This document shows positions 47,189-56,762 of a stretch of DNA of 64,000 nucleotides, in pieces. This DNA is from Rhodococcus opacus B4. Its GTDB lineage: Bacteria > Actinomycetota > Actinomycetes > Mycobacteriales > Mycobacteriaceae. The notes beneath the pieces are model-generated. The model made no database searches, was not told the origin of the DNA, and saw nothing but the letters and a program-made list of their open reading frames with translations. Where the stretch lies: NCBI RefSeq assembly GCF_000010805.1, contig NC_012522.1, positions 1,550,001-1,614,000 of the forward strand, written 5' to 3'. How positions within the stretch are numbered: the stretch's first letter is position 1; every line of letters begins with the position of its first letter. The translations under genes were made by a program, and so were the position numbers.

Positions 47189-47240
47189 TTGACCCCACCC
47201 TGACACCTGACCTACCGTTATCACTCACACTGATATATCA
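47189..47240 (+). promoter_or_regulatory. Promoter and TGATATATCA operator of the gcvH-like-sdaA operon
   Basis: TTGACC (47189-47194), an 18-base spacer and TACCGT (47213-47218) precede TGATATATCA (47231-47240) by twelve bases. The gcvH-like start codon lies 68 bases downstream. This is the fourth copy of the same promoter-operator design. Confidence 0.72.
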
Positions 47241-47308
47241 ATATTCGATCTATTTGACGACCAGTGAGACGTCCGCGACCCCAACGCCCGACTGTCAAAG
47301 GAAAAGGC

Positions 47309-47728
47309 ATGAGAGCTCGACAGATTCCCTCGGATCGACGGTTCACGGCCACGCACGGCTGGGTGGCCCTCCCACCGGGACAGAACTTCTCCGACTTCCC
47401 CTTGCGGGCAGGCGTCACCGACCGCGCTCTCGACGACATCGACGTGGTCGGCGTCGACCTGCCTGCAGTGCGAAGCACTGTCGACGCGGGTTCCCCCTGC
47501 GCCGTGATCTGGTCGTCCGCGCGGACCGCCGTCACGGTGTACGCGCCGATCAGCGGCCTGATCACGATGACGAACGGTGACGCCTCCGCGGACCCGGCGC
47601 TCGTCGCCGAAGATCCGTTTCACCGTGGCTGGTTGTTCGCCATCCTGCCGACCGCGTCGTCGTCCACGTACGGCCTGCTGACCCCCGCGCAGTACGCGAC
47701 CGAACTCAGCGAGACGGTGACCCTGTGA
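47309..47728 (+). CDS. GcvH-like protein without the lipoyl lysine
   Basis: This 139-residue protein aligns with glycine cleavage H protein throughout: [49 protein letters not shown] and [12 protein letters not shown]. In true GcvH the lipoylated lysine lies six residues before the tyrosine of YAPVSG. Here that position is Arg72 ([16 protein letters not shown]), so normal lipoylation is not possible. No GcvP or GcvT gene is in the window. It is coupled to the serine dehydratase gene by a GTGA overlap and has a TGATATATCA-controlled promoter. It may be a regulatory or structural relic of the H protein. A GGAAAAGG site precedes the ATG. Confidence 0.8.
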   Translation: MRARQIPSDRRFTATHGWVALPPGQNFSDFPLRAGVTDRALDDIDVVGVDLPAVRSTVDAGSPCAVIWSSARTAVTVYAPISGLITMTNGDASADPALVAEDPFHRGWLFAILPTASSSTYGLLTPAQYATELSETVTL

Positions 47729-49107
47729 CGATCAGCGTGTTCGACCTGTTCTCCGTCGGTGTCGGCCCCTCGAGTTCGCACACCGTCGGGCCCATGCGCG
47801 CGGCCGCCCGTTTCGTGGCCGACCTGCACACGCTCGGCGCGTTCGACGACGTCACCGATGTCCGCGTCGACCTGTACGGCTCACTCGCCGCGACCGGCGC
47901 CGGCCACGGGACGATGTCCGCAGTTCTGCTCGGACTCGAAGGGTACCGGCCCGAGACGATCGAAACCGAGGAGATGGAGCAGCGACTCGAGTCGATGCGG
48001 ACCACGCGGCGCATCGCGCTCGGCGGTTCGCACCACATCGCGCTGGCCGAGGACGAGATCGTGCTTCACCCGCTGACGATCCTGCCGTTCCACCCGAACG
48101 GGATGACGGTGACGGCGTATGCGGCCGGGAACGTGGAAATCCATCGGGAGACGTACTTCTCGATCGGTGGCGGGTTCGTGGTCACCGAAGCCGAGAGCAC
48201 GGAACACCGGCCGGCGCCGGCGAGCGGGTCGTCGTTCGGGTCCGCGAAGGAACTCCTCGACATCTGCGCGCGGCACGGTTACCGCATCAGCCAGGTCATG
48301 CTCGAGTTCGAGAGCGAAACCCGCTCGGCCGAGGAAATCCGAGACCGGCTGCTCCACATCCGCGACGTCATGGTCGAGTGCGAGCGGCGCGGAATCTCCC
48401 GCGACGGACTCCTTCCCGGCGCCCTGCGCGTCCGGCGTCGCGCCCGGGACTGGTATCTCCGGCTCGATCAGGAAGACCCGCACCGTGATCCCGCGTTCGC
48501 GGAGGACTGGGTCAACCTCGTCGCGCTCGCGGTCAACGAGGAGAACGCGGCGGGTGGGCGCATCGTCACTGCCCCCACAAACGGCGCCGCGGGCATCATT
48601 CCCGCCGTCCTGCACTACGCCGTCCACTACACGCCCGCCGGCCGGGCCGACCCGGACGAGACCGCAGTCCGGTTCCTCCTCGCGGCCGGCGCGGTCGGAT
48701 CCCTGTACAAGGAGCGGGCATCGATCTCCGGCGCCGAAGTCGGCTGCCAGGGCGAGGTGGGTTCGGCGGCGTCGATGGCAGCCGCAGGGCTCGCCGAGAT
48801 CCTCGGCGGCACACCGGCACAGGTGGAGAACGCCGCGGAGATCGCCATGGAGCACAGCCTCGGCCTCACCTGCGACCCCATCGAAGGCCTCGTCCAGATT
48901 CCGTGCATCGAGCGGAACGCGATCTCGGCGGGCAAGGCCATCAACGCCGCCCGGATGGCCCTGCGCGGCGACGGCACCCACCGCGTCAGCCTGGACCAGG
49001 TGATCGAGACGATGCGGTCGACCGGCGCCGACATGCTGTCGAAGTACAAGGAGACGTCCACCGGCGGTCTCGCAGTCAACGTTCCGGTCAACTATGTCGA
49101 GTGCTGA
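47725..49107 (+). CDS. sdaA: L-serine ammonia-lyase (iron-sulfur type)
   Basis: This 460-residue single-chain enzyme deaminates L-serine to pyruvate and ammonia using a [4Fe-4S] cluster. The beta domain at the N terminus reads [24 protein letters not shown]. Cluster cysteines are in [38 protein letters not shown], consistent with the three-cysteine pattern of the family. It would move serine made by GlyA into central metabolism, completing the route from choline or creatine to pyruvate. The GTG start overlaps the gcvH-like stop. It ends the operon with possible read-through into a small unknown gene that overlaps its 3' end. Confidence 0.96.
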   Translation: MTISVFDLFSVGVGPSSSHTVGPMRAAARFVADLHTLGAFDDVTDVRVDLYGSLAATGAGHGTMSAVLLGLEGYRPETIETEEMEQRLESMRTTRRIALGGSHHIALAEDEIVLHPLTILPFHPNGMTVTAYAAGNVEIHRETYFSIGGGFVVTEAESTEHRPAPASGSSFGSAKELLDICARHGYRISQVMLEFESETRSAEEIRDRLLHIRDVMVECERRGISRDGLLPGALRVRRRARDWYLRLDQEDPHRDPAFAEDWVNLVALAVNEENAAGGRIVTAPTNGAAGIIPAVLHYAVHYTPAGRADPDETAVRFLLAAGAVGSLYKERASISGAEVGCQGEVGSAASMAAAGLAEILGGTPAQVENAAEIAMEHSLGLTCDPIEGLVQIPCIERNAISAGKAINAARMALRGDGTHRVSLDQVIETMRSTGADMLSKYKETSTGGLAVNVPVNYVEC

Positions 49108-49792
49108 CGTGATCACCGACGAACTCCGCCTTCTGCCCGCCCGTGCCGCGCAGTTCATTCGGCGGCACCGCGACGCCGGCGACTGCGCACCCGAGACGGG
49201 ATTCTCCGTTCTCGAAGTCCTCGTGCACTGCGCGCAGGTTCGCGGCGAGGCGTTCGTGGCGTTCCAGTTGCTGAGCCGACTCGACCTGCCCGGGCCCGAC
49301 ATCCTGCAGCAGGCCGGCCTGGACGACGCGCTCGCCGTTCTCGATTCGTTCGCCGTGACCGAACACGAATGTGCGGAGACGTTCGGCCCGAATTGGCCGC
49401 ACGTCATGATGCACGCCGTCGACGCGACAGCAGTCCTGGACGACCGCCTCGAAGAGCTGGGACGGCCGAGCGATGCCGTCGACAGCCGCCCGAGACTCGC
49501 CGCCTGGGTCTGCGCCCGCGATGCGGCCTGGGCGGCGGGACGGATCAAATCCTGGTACCGCGCCCAGGACGCTGCCTGGGAACGGCGCTACATGGACGAG
49601 GTGACCCTGAGGGAGGACGAGCGGCTGTGCTCGGATCTCGCGACTGCAGTGCGTGACGCGGCGGCCGCGTTCGCGGTGGCGGATCTGGTGGGTACGGGCG
49701 ACTTCACCCGCGCCCACTTCGAGACGCTGCTGGGGCCGTGGCGCCTCTGCTCGCCGGAGGCCGGTTCGCAGCTGCGAGCACTGCTTCGGTGA
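49094..49792 (+). CDS. Hypothetical protein, overlapping sdaA and convergent kinase gene
   Basis: I do not recognise this 232-residue protein. It is mostly alpha-helical with many Ala, Asp and Arg residues, has no signal peptide or membrane segment and is probably cytoplasmic. Its ATG lies 14 bases inside the sdaA end; a GTG at 49109 just after the sdaA stop is an alternative. Its last 89 bases overlap the kinase gene on the other strand. The helix pattern with scattered His and Trp faintly recalls DinB/maleylpyruvate-isomerase-type helical bundles, but I cannot support that call. Confidence 0.55.
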   Translation: MSSADVITDELRLLPARAAQFIRRHRDAGDCAPETGFSVLEVLVHCAQVRGEAFVAFQLLSRLDLPGPDILQQAGLDDALAVLDSFAVTEHECAETFGPNWPHVMMHAVDATAVLDDRLEELGRPSDAVDSRPRLAAWVCARDAAWAAGRIKSWYRAQDAAWERRYMDEVTLREDERLCSDLATAVRDAAAAFAVADLVGTGDFTRAHFETLLGPWRLCSPEAGSQLRALLR

Positions 49793-52700
49793 ACGCCCGC
49801 GGCAGGCCCGGGTGATCGTTCCGGGTCAGGGCCGACAGCGCCGCGACGACGTTCGGGCCACCGTCGGGGAGGAACCGGATCAGGTCGTGCCGGGCGCAGT
49901 CGACCGCCGCGGGCAGTAGAGCCGCCTGCGCCTCCTCGACGCGTCCCGCCGCCCACAGGCACGCGACCAGCAATCGGACCGCCTGCAGCCTGGCCCGATG
50001 CCGTCCGGTGCCGTCGAGTTCCCGCACCCAGTCGTTCGCCCACTCGCACGCCCGCTCCGCCGCACCCGGATCACCCTGCGCCTCGAGCAACCTGATGGCC
50101 GACTCCTCCTCGAGTTGCGCTGTCGCCAGTCCGATTCCGTCGGCGGGGGTTCGCCGGGTCTCGTGGGTGACTGCGACGAACCCCGGCCCCGGAGGCAACC
50201 CGATCCGCACCCGCTCGGCGTCGACCGCGGCGCGCAGCCGTGGCAGGGAGAACGTCTCGGCCGTCCGCGCACCCTCGTCGAGTCGGCGGGCCGCGGCCTC
50301 GCGATCGCCGCGCACGGCCATGATGCGTGCTCCGAGGCAGTAGTGCCGGATCATGAAATCCGCTGCGCCGCCGAGCGCGGCCGCGTCGAAACTCTCGTTG
50401 AGCAACTCCTCGGCCTCGTCGACCCGGCCCTGTTCGTAGTGAACTTCGGCGAGCAGCGCGCGTGTCAGGCGCGCATGCGGCGACTGCGTGTTCGCCGCCT
50501 CCCGGACCAAGTCGAACGCCCTGCGGTACAACTCCATCGCACCACCGAGGTCGAGCTGCTCGAACTTCGCGAGTCCGGCGAAGCAGTATCCGTACGCCAC
50601 CGAGTACGGCCCGGTGTTCTGCCGGTGGTACGGGGCGGCCCAGCTCTGCCTCCGGTACGCATCCTCGAACCGGAATTCGTAGCAGTCGACGTACGTCTCG
50701 ATGAGCGCGGCCATCGACACCACGAACGGGTGATACTCCGCGGGCTGCGCGAGGCATTCGGCGACGAGATCGCGCACCCCCTCGATGCGGTCGGCGGTCG
50801 CCTCGATGTCGCCTTGCAGGACATCGGCTTCCACCCGGAGCTCTGCGGCGCGGCGTTCCGGCATCTCCCCGGCGTCGAGTTGTTCGAGCGCGCGGGTGCG
50901 CGCGGCCTGCGCGAGTTCGAGACGCTGCAGTTCGCAGTTCGCCCACCCGATGGTGAGCTGCAGCCGGGGGCGCGAGGCCACCAACTCGGCAGGCAGCTTC
51001 GCGATCAGGCAGAGCAACGTCGACATCTGGGACCTGTCGAGGAGGTAGAGGTCGTCCTCCTCGAGCAGTTCCACCGCTCGCTGCGGTTCACCGGCGGCGA
51101 GGATGTGATCGACGGCCTCGCGGAGCAGGTGCCGCTCCCGGAACCAGTCGTGCGCCCTGCGGTGCAGGTCCGTGATGCGTCCGGGGTGGTCCCGTTCGAG
51201 GCGCTGGTGGAGGATCTGAGCGAACAGGTGGTGGTAGCGGTACCACTGCCGGTCGTCGCCCGTCCGGCCGAGGAACAGATCGCGCGCGGCGACCTGCTCG
51301 AGTTTCGCCTGCCCGTCCGGCACCCCTGCCAGCGCCGACGCCAGGTCACCGCACACCTTGCCGGGGACCGACGTGGCGAGCATGAAATCGAGCATGTCGG
51401 GTTCGAGGGCGTCGAGCACGTTCTCGGCCAGATACTCACCGATGGCGTCGGTACCCGCCCGGAGTTGCTCGATGAGATTCTCCGGACTTCCCGCTTCCCG
51501 CAACGACAGCGACGCCAACTGCAGCGCCGCGATCCAGCCGTCCGTCGAGTCCCGGAGTTGTTCGACGTCGGTGTCGTCCAGGGGCACCCGAACTCGGTCC
51601 GACAGGAAGTTCTGCGATTCGTCGAAATCGAAAGCCAGTTCGCCGGAGTCTATTTCGTTCAGTTCGTCGAGCACCCGCATCCGGCTCAGCGGCAACCCCG
51701 CCCGGCTCCGGCTCGCCACGACGATCTTCAGGTGGTGGCATCCGTTGTCCAGGAGGAATGTCATCGCGTCGACCGGTCCGGCATCGGTGATCCGATGCCA
51801 GTCGTCGATCACGACGACCAGGGCTTCCCCGCTGTCGTGAAGCCGGTTGATCAGCGAGGTGAGAACGAAGCGCTCCACCGTGCCCCCGTGTTCCTCGAGG
51901 GCTTGACCGAGTTCGCCGACGACCTCGGGGCGGACCCGCCGGATCGCCTCGACCAGATGGGAGAGAAACCACACCAGATGGTTGTCGTCCCGATCGACGG
52001 TGAGCCATGCGACCGCGGTTCCGGCCTCGACCAGGTCGTCGCGCCACTGGGCCACCAGACTGCTCTTGCCGAACCCGGCCGGCGCGTGGACGAGGGTCAA
52101 CCTTCGGTCGCGGCCCGCCCGGAGGGCGGTGATCAGCCGCCGCCGTGGCACGAGCCGCCGGGTGGTGGTGGGTGGGCGGAACTTCGTCACCGGCGCGGGC
52201 GGAGTCGGCGGCGTCCGCACGTTGTACGGGAGCCCGGTGCCGCGGGACCGGGTGGATTCGCCGGCGATGTCGGTGGACTGCTCGGGTGCCCGCCGAATCG
52301 GGATGTACATGTCGTCGACGGTCAGTCCGTTGCGTCGCTCCACCGCGCGAAGCTCGTTGCCGAAGTCCGCGGCACCGCCCGGCCTGTCCTCGACCGCGCG
52401 AGACATGGCATGTTCGACGGCACTGCACACGTCGCCGGGGATTCCGGCGTCCCGCAGATCGGGGACGGCCTGTGTGGAAATCCGCAGGAACTGACCGACT
52501 ACCTGTTCGCCGCTGCGGCGCTCGTACGCGGCGTGACCGGTCAGCGCGCAGAACAGCGTGGACCCGAGACTGTAGACGTCCGACTCGACCGTCGGCGGCC
52601 TGCCTTCGAGTACCTCGGGCGCAGTGAACGCCGGGGAGCCGGTGATCGAGCCGGCCGTCGTCTCGAATCCACCCGAGACGCGGGCGATGCCGAAGTCGGT

Positions 52701-53189
52701 CAACTGCGGTTCGTCGTATTCGGTGAGCAGGATGTTCGCCGGCTTGACGTCGCGGTGGAGCATCCCACCGCGATGCGCGGTCTCGAGGGCGCCGGAGATC
52801 TTGATCCCGAGCCTCAGCACGTCCTGCCACCCGAGAGGCCCCGAACGACGGATCTGCGCGTCGAGGGAACCGAAAGAGTGGTACGGCATGACGAGAAACG
52901 GGCGCCCGCTCCGGGTGACCCCGATCTGGTAGACGGCGACGATGTTCGGGTGGCCGGACGTGCGGCCCATCGCCCGTTGCTCCCGCACGAACCTCGTCAC
53001 GTTGTCGGGATCGAGGTTCGACGTCAGGACTTTGACGGCGACCGTGCGATCGAGGTCTTCCTGCAGGCAGCGGTACACGACCCCGAACCCGCCGCGGCCG
53101 ATTTCCACGGCATCGTCGAACCCCGCCGCTGCCAGCTCCGACGTGATGTCCGTCTGGCGCTGGGTTGCCCACGGATCGTCGTTCGCCAT
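49704..53189 (-). CDS. PknK/AcoK-like serine/threonine kinase fused to a MalT-like ATPase
   Basis: This 1161-residue protein starts with a eukaryotic-type kinase domain (about 25-285): glycine loop GRGGFGVVY, VAVKVL lysine, HRDVKPANILL catalytic loop, DFGIAR and GSPAFTAPE. After a Pro/Thr-rich linker comes a STAND-type ATPase with Walker A APAGFGKSS near residue 370 and Walker B VVVIDDWH, then a long helical repeat region like MalT. The order matches mycobacterial PknK. No LuxR-type helix-turn-helix is seen at the C terminus, so it probably signals through phosphorylation or protein contacts. The target is unknown; its place among sarcosine and creatine genes may be chance. An GGAGG site lies upstream of the ATG. 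Confidence 0.93.
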   Translation of the reverse strand: MANDDPWATQRQTDITSELAAAGFDDAVEIGRGGFGVVYRCLQEDLDRTVAVKVLTSNLDPDNVTRFVREQRAMGRTSGHPNIVAVYQIGVTRSGRPFLVMPYHSFGSLDAQIRRSGPLGWQDVLRLGIKISGALETAHRGGMLHRDVKPANILLTEYDEPQLTDFGIARVSGGFETTAGSITGSPAFTAPEVLEGRPPTVESDVYSLGSTLFCALTGHAAYERRSGEQVVGQFLRISTQAVPDLRDAGIPGDVCSAVEHAMSRAVEDRPGGAADFGNELRAVERRNGLTVDDMYIPIRRAPEQSTDIAGESTRSRGTGLPYNVRTPPTPPAPVTKFRPPTTTRRLVPRRRLITALRAGRDRRLTLVHAPAGFGKSSLVAQWRDDLVEAGTAVAWLTVDRDDNHLVWFLSHLVEAIRRVRPEVVGELGQALEEHGGTVERFVLTSLINRLHDSGEALVVVIDDWHRITDAGPVDAMTFLLDNGCHHLKIVVASRSRAGLPLSRMRVLDELNEIDSGELAFDFDESQNFLSDRVRVPLDDTDVEQLRDSTDGWIAALQLASLSLREAGSPENLIEQLRAGTDAIGEYLAENVLDALEPDMLDFMLATSVPGKVCGDLASALAGVPDGQAKLEQVAARDLFLGRTGDDRQWYRYHHLFAQILHQRLERDHPGRITDLHRRAHDWFRERHLLREAVDHILAAGEPQRAVELLEEDDLYLLDRSQMSTLLCLIAKLPAELVASRPRLQLTIGWANCELQRLELAQAARTRALEQLDAGEMPERRAAELRVEADVLQGDIEATADRIEGVRDLVAECLAQPAEYHPFVVSMAALIETYVDCYEFRFEDAYRRQSWAAPYHRQNTGPYSVAYGYCFAGLAKFEQLDLGGAMELYRRAFDLVREAANTQSPHARLTRALLAEVHYEQGRVDEAEELLNESFDAAALGGAADFMIRHYCLGARIMAVRGDREAAARRLDEGARTAETFSLPRLRAAVDAERVRIGLPPGPGFVAVTHETRRTPADGIGLATAQLEEESAIRLLEAQGDPGAAERACEWANDWVRELDGTGRHRARLQAVRLLVACLWAAGRVEEAQAALLPAAVDCARHDLIRFLPDGGPNVVAALSALTRNDHPGLPRAFTEAVLAAANRPPASRGATAPAASRSGRG

Positions 53190-53255
53190 CGGCCTGCACC
53201 ACCTCCGACACGCTTCACCCAGGATAGTCCGCGGGGCCGCCGGAAGACCGGGTCG

Positions 53256-54068
53256 TCAGTCGCGGGCCGCGGCGGGGGCCCCCAGCCGGGCCGACACGCG
53301 CCTCGCGGATTCCGCGACGCTTCGCCCGAGCGCCTCCAGCATGGATTCGGGGACCCGGAACCGGGGCGCGGACAGCATCACGGCCGCTACCAGGACACCG
53401 CGATGATCGCGGACCGGCGCCGAGATGCCGACCTCCTCGATCGACGTCCGGCCGTCGTTGACGGCGTATCCGCGGTCGTGGGTGTCGTTCAACTCGTCGA
53501 AATACTCCTTCCGCGAATCCTGCTCCTCGGGTCCGACGAGCAGGCGGCGGTCGAAGAGCCGCTCGATCTCCGCCCGCGGCATCTCGGACAGGAACACCTG
53601 GATGGACGAACTCGCGTACGTGTCGTAGCGGGTGCCCACCGCGGCGGTGTGCTTGACCTGCTTGGGACTCGGAACCTGTTCGACGACGACGGATTCGTGG
53701 CCGTTCCACACCATCAGCGCACTGGTCTCCTCGGTGCGGCGCGTCAGGCCTTCCAGTTCGGGGAGCGCGACCCGGCGCACGTCCAGATTGGCCAGCAACG
53801 GGCCGGCCAGGGCAATCAGTCCGAGGCCGAGACGGTAGCGGCCGGTGCCCTCGTCCCGTTCGACGTAGCCGGCCTTCTCCAGGGTCGCGAGCATGCGGGA
53901 GACGCTGCTCTTGTGCAGGTCGACTTTGCGCGCGATCTCGGTGACACCGAGGACCGGTTCGGCGATCGAGAAGGATTCGAGCACGCGGAGACCGTTGAGC
54001 AGGACCGACGGCGACGGCTTCGCGTCGGCGTCCTGGCCTTCGAGTCGATCGACGTCGTCCACACTCAT
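53256..54068 (-). CDS. IclR-family transcriptional regulator (creatinase module)
   Basis: This 270-residue protein is an IclR regulator with a winged helix (about 20-85; KVDLHKSSVSRMLATLEKAGYVERDEGTGRYRLG) and an effector domain with SALMVWNGHESVVVEQ and GYAVNDGRTSIEEVGISAPVRD. It is transcribed in the same direction as the MFS-creatinase genes and lies 74 bases downstream of creatinase, but a strong hairpin between them suggests a separate promoter or reduced read-through. It is the nearest candidate to control creatine uptake and hydrolysis. It is less similar to the two IclR proteins of the betaine modules than they are to each other. Confidence 0.92.
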   Translation of the reverse strand: MSVDDVDRLEGQDADAKPSPSVLLNGLRVLESFSIAEPVLGVTEIARKVDLHKSSVSRMLATLEKAGYVERDEGTGRYRLGLGLIALAGPLLANLDVRRVALPELEGLTRRTEETSALMVWNGHESVVVEQVPSPKQVKHTAAVGTRYDTYASSSIQVFLSEMPRAEIERLFDRRLLVGPEEQDSRKEYFDELNDTHDRGYAVNDGRTSIEEVGISAPVRDHRGVLVAAVMLSAPRFRVPESMLEALGRSVAESARRVSARLGAPAAARD

Positions 54069-54102
54069 GATCGTTGCGCTCCTTCAGTTGTGCATACGCC
54101 AC

Positions 54103-54136
54103 CGCCGACCCTGCCACACCGGTGGCAGGGTCGGCG
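54103..54136 (-). terminator. Perfect 15-bp hairpin downstream of creatinase
   Basis: The arms 54103-54117 and 54122-54136 are perfect inverted repeats with a 4-base loop (ACCG), giving a very stable stem six bases past the creatinase stop. It lacks a U-tract. It probably ends the MFS-creatinase transcript, or attenuates it before the iclR gene. Confidence 0.75.
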
Positions 54137-54142
54137 CGGCGG

Positions 54143-55363
54143 TCAGACGCCGAGGATGTTGTGTTCGGGCCCGAACGGGAACTTGGTGATGTTCTCGGCA
54201 CCGTTCTCCCCGAGCACGAGGATGTCGTGCTCGCGGTAGCCGCCGGCACCCGGCATTCCCTCGGGAACCATGATCATCGGTTCCATCGACACCACCATGC
54301 CGGGCTCGAGGACCGTGTCGATGTCCTCGCGCAGCTCGAGTCCGGCCTCGCGCCCGTAGTAGTGCGAGAGCACACCGAACGAGTGCCCGTACCCGAACGT
54401 GCGATTCGGCAGCAGTCCCTCCGCCTCGTAGATCTCGTTCAGCTCGGCCGCGATGTCCTTGCACACCGCGCCCGGCTTGATCAGTTCGAGGCCGCGGCGG
54501 TGCACCGTGACATTGACCTCCCACAGCCGGAGGTGCTCGGCCGACGGCTCGCCGAAGAAGAGGGTGCGCTCGAGAGCGGTGTAGTAGCCCGCGATCATCG
54601 GGAAACAGTTCAGCGACAGGATGTCTCCGCGCTCCACCCGGCGGCTGGTGGCCCAGTTGTGGGCACCGTCGGTGTTGATGCCCGATTGGAACCACACCCA
54701 GGTGTCGCGCAGTTCCGCGTGCGGGAACGTGGCGGCGATCTCGCGGATCATCGCGTTCGACCCGGCGATCGCCACCTCGTACTCGGGCACGCCCTCGGTG
54801 ATCGCCGCCCGGATCGCCTCGCCGCCCAGGTCACCGATCCGGGCGCCGTGCTTGATCAGCTCGATCTCCTCCGCCGACTTCACCATGCGCTGGCGCATCG
54901 TGGCCCTCGCGATGTCGGCGAACGTCATCCCCGGCAGGACCGCGGAGATCCGGGCCCGGACGTCGGGGGTGAGGTGGTCGTCCTCGACCCCGAGGACGCC
55001 GCGGGAAATGCCCTGCTTCGCCAGCACCTGCTGCACCGTGTACTCGAAGTTGTCCCGCTGCCAATCCGTGTAGACGACGTTCTCGCCGAACGACCGCCGC
55101 CACGGCATCCCGGCGTCGATGTTGGCGGACACGGTGGTCGAGCTGTCCTGGGTGACGACGAGCGCGTACGGCCGCCCGAACGCCGTGTAGAGGAAGTCCG
55201 AGTAGTAGTTGACGTTGTGGTAACTGGTGAACACCGCGGCATCGAACCCGTTGTCGGCCATGTGCTTACGCAGCGCGACGAGCCTGCGGTCCATTTCCAC
55301 CGGGGAGAAGGTGGGAACGACCTTCTCGCCGTTGGGGATGCTCTTGATGCGCTCCAGGTTCAT
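54143..55363 (-). CDS. Creatinase (creatine amidinohydrolase)
   Basis: This 406-residue protein belongs to the M24 pita-bread family and follows creatinase closely: FTSYHNVNYYSDFLYTAFGR, ALVVTQDSSTTVSANIDAG and WRRSFGENVVYTDWQRDNF in the N domain, then WFQSGINTDGAHN with the catalytic histidine, NCFPMIAGYYTALERTLFF and GYGHSFGVLSHYYGREAGL in the C domain. Creatinase hydrolyses creatine to sarcosine and urea without metal. The sarcosine would feed the SoxBDAG enzyme encoded 10 kb away. It follows the MFS transporter gene by 64 bases and has an AAAGGA site. No urease or creatininase gene is seen here. Confidence 0.95.
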   Translation of the reverse strand: MNLERIKSIPNGEKVVPTFSPVEMDRRLVALRKHMADNGFDAAVFTSYHNVNYYSDFLYTAFGRPYALVVTQDSSTTVSANIDAGMPWRRSFGENVVYTDWQRDNFEYTVQQVLAKQGISRGVLGVEDDHLTPDVRARISAVLPGMTFADIARATMRQRMVKSAEEIELIKHGARIGDLGGEAIRAAITEGVPEYEVAIAGSNAMIREIAATFPHAELRDTWVWFQSGINTDGAHNWATSRRVERGDILSLNCFPMIAGYYTALERTLFFGEPSAEHLRLWEVNVTVHRRGLELIKPGAVCKDIAAELNEIYEAEGLLPNRTFGYGHSFGVLSHYYGREAGLELREDIDTVLEPGMVVSMEPMIMVPEGMPGAGGYREHDILVLGENGAENITKFPFGPEHNILGV

Positions 55364-55427
55364 GATGTTCCTTTCGAGTTGCCGGCGGCATCGCGTGATG
55401 CCGCACTTCTGTGAGACGTACGGGTGG

Positions 55428-56762
55428 TCAGGCGTCGGCGAGGGGCCGACGGGAGGTTTCGCGGGCCATGAGCATCGAGCCCATCGCGACGACCGCGGCG
55501 GCGACGAGGTACCAGGCGGGGGCGAGTGGGCTGCCGGTGACCTCGATCAACAGGGTGGCGACGAACGGAGCCGTCCCGCCGAACAGCGCGTTTGCGGTGT
55601 TGAAGCTGAATGCGAAGCCGCTGTAGCGGACCTGGGTCGGGAAGATCTCGGACAGGAAGGTCGGGAGTGTGCCGTCGTTCATCGTGAGGAACGCGCACAG
55701 CACGATCTGGATGAGGACCATCCCGGCGATTCCGACGGCGCCGAGCGCGGCAAACAGCGGGACCGTGAACACTGCGAAGCAGACCGACGCGGCGATGAGA
55801 ACGCGCTTGCGGCCGAACCGATCCGAGAGCGCACCCATCCCGAAGATGAAGAAGATGTAGCAGGCGAGCGCGATCGACGCGGCGACGAACGAGGCGGTGT
55901 GGCCGACGTGCAACACCTCCGACAGGTACGTCGGCATGTAGCTGAGGATCAGGTAGAAGCCGACCGCGTTGAGGCAGGTGACCCCGAATGCGATGAGGAT
56001 CGCGCGCCGATGGTGGGTGAACAGGATCGACAGCGGGGCGTTGGACTCCACATTCTGTTCCATCTCCCGGAACCTCGGGGTGTCCTCGAGCTTCAACCGG
56101 ATGTAGCGGCCGATCAGACCCATCGGCGCCGCGAGCAGGAACGGCAGCCGCCAGCCCCAGCCCTCGAGCTGTTCCGTCGACAGCACTGCCGTGAGCAGTG
56201 CCGCGATCAACGAACCGAACAGAAGTCCGGCGGCCGTGGACGCGGGCACCACGCTGGTGAACAGTCCGCGCTTGCGGTCCGGGGCGTATTCGGCGAGGAA
56301 CGCCGACGCGCCCGCGTACTCACCGGCCGCGGAGAATCCCTGCACCATCCGCACGAGCAGCAACAGGACCGGCGCGAAGTACCCGATCTGGTGGAACCCG
56401 GGAATCAGGCCGATGCAGAACGTCGACGCCGACATGATGAGGATAGACAGCGACAGCGCCGTGCGCCGTCCGATCTTGTCGCCGAAATGACCCCAGACGA
56501 GGCCACCGATCGGCCGGATGACGAACGAGATGGCGAAGACGGCGAACGTGGCCAGAAGGGCCGTCGTTGGCTCCGTCTCGGGAAAGAACACGGTCGCGAT
56601 AACCGTTGCGAGATAACCGTATACGGCGTAGTCGAACCATTCGACGAAGTTGCCGATGAAGCTCGCCGTGATGACCCTCCGGAGGACACCGGGCGCGGGA
56701 TTCACCACGCCATCCTCGTCCGTCCGCTGCGGGGCTGAGGGTGAATTGAGGTTTTGGGCCAT
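55428..56762 (-). CDS. MFS transporter, metabolite:H+ symporter (MHS) type
   Basis: This 444-residue protein has twelve hydrophobic helices and the MHS signatures: IGNFVEWFDYAVYGYLA in helix 1, RPIGGLVWGHFGDKIGRRTAL between helices 2 and 3, and GRKRVL in the second half. Relatives take up osmolytes such as betaine and proline, citrate, ketoglutarate or aromatic acids. Upstream of creatinase on the same strand, it may import creatine. The ATG at 56762 fits the AAGGAG site better than a GTG at 56768. Its promoter region (56763-57063) contains direct and inverted repeats that may bind a regulator. Confidence 0.92.
   Translation of the reverse strand: MAQNLNSPSAPQRTDEDGVVNPAPGVLRRVITASFIGNFVEWFDYAVYGYLATVIATVFFPETEPTTALLATFAVFAISFVIRPIGGLVWGHFGDKIGRRTALSLSILIMSASTFCIGLIPGFHQIGYFAPVLLLLVRMVQGFSAAGEYAGASAFLAEYAPDRKRGLFTSVVPASTAAGLLFGSLIAALLTAVLSTEQLEGWGWRLPFLLAAPMGLIGRYIRLKLEDTPRFREMEQNVESNAPLSILFTHHRRAILIAFGVTCLNAVGFYLILSYMPTYLSEVLHVGHTASFVAASIALACYIFFIFGMGALSDRFGRKRVLIAASVCFAVFTVPLFAALGAVGIAGMVLIQIVLCAFLTMNDGTLPTFLSEIFPTQVRYSGFAFSFNTANALFGGTAPFVATLLIEVTGSPLAPAWYLVAAAVVAMGSMLMARETSRRPLADA

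Noticed and set aside
47309-47728. Canonical glycine cleavage H protein
   Set aside because: The lipoyl-lysine position is arginine and no GcvP or GcvT gene is linked, so I describe it only as GcvH-like.
49998-54239. Long plus-strand frame (about 1413 codons) opposite the PknK-like gene
   Set aside because: It crosses two clear minus-strand genes and has no domain, start site or codon pattern that supports it.
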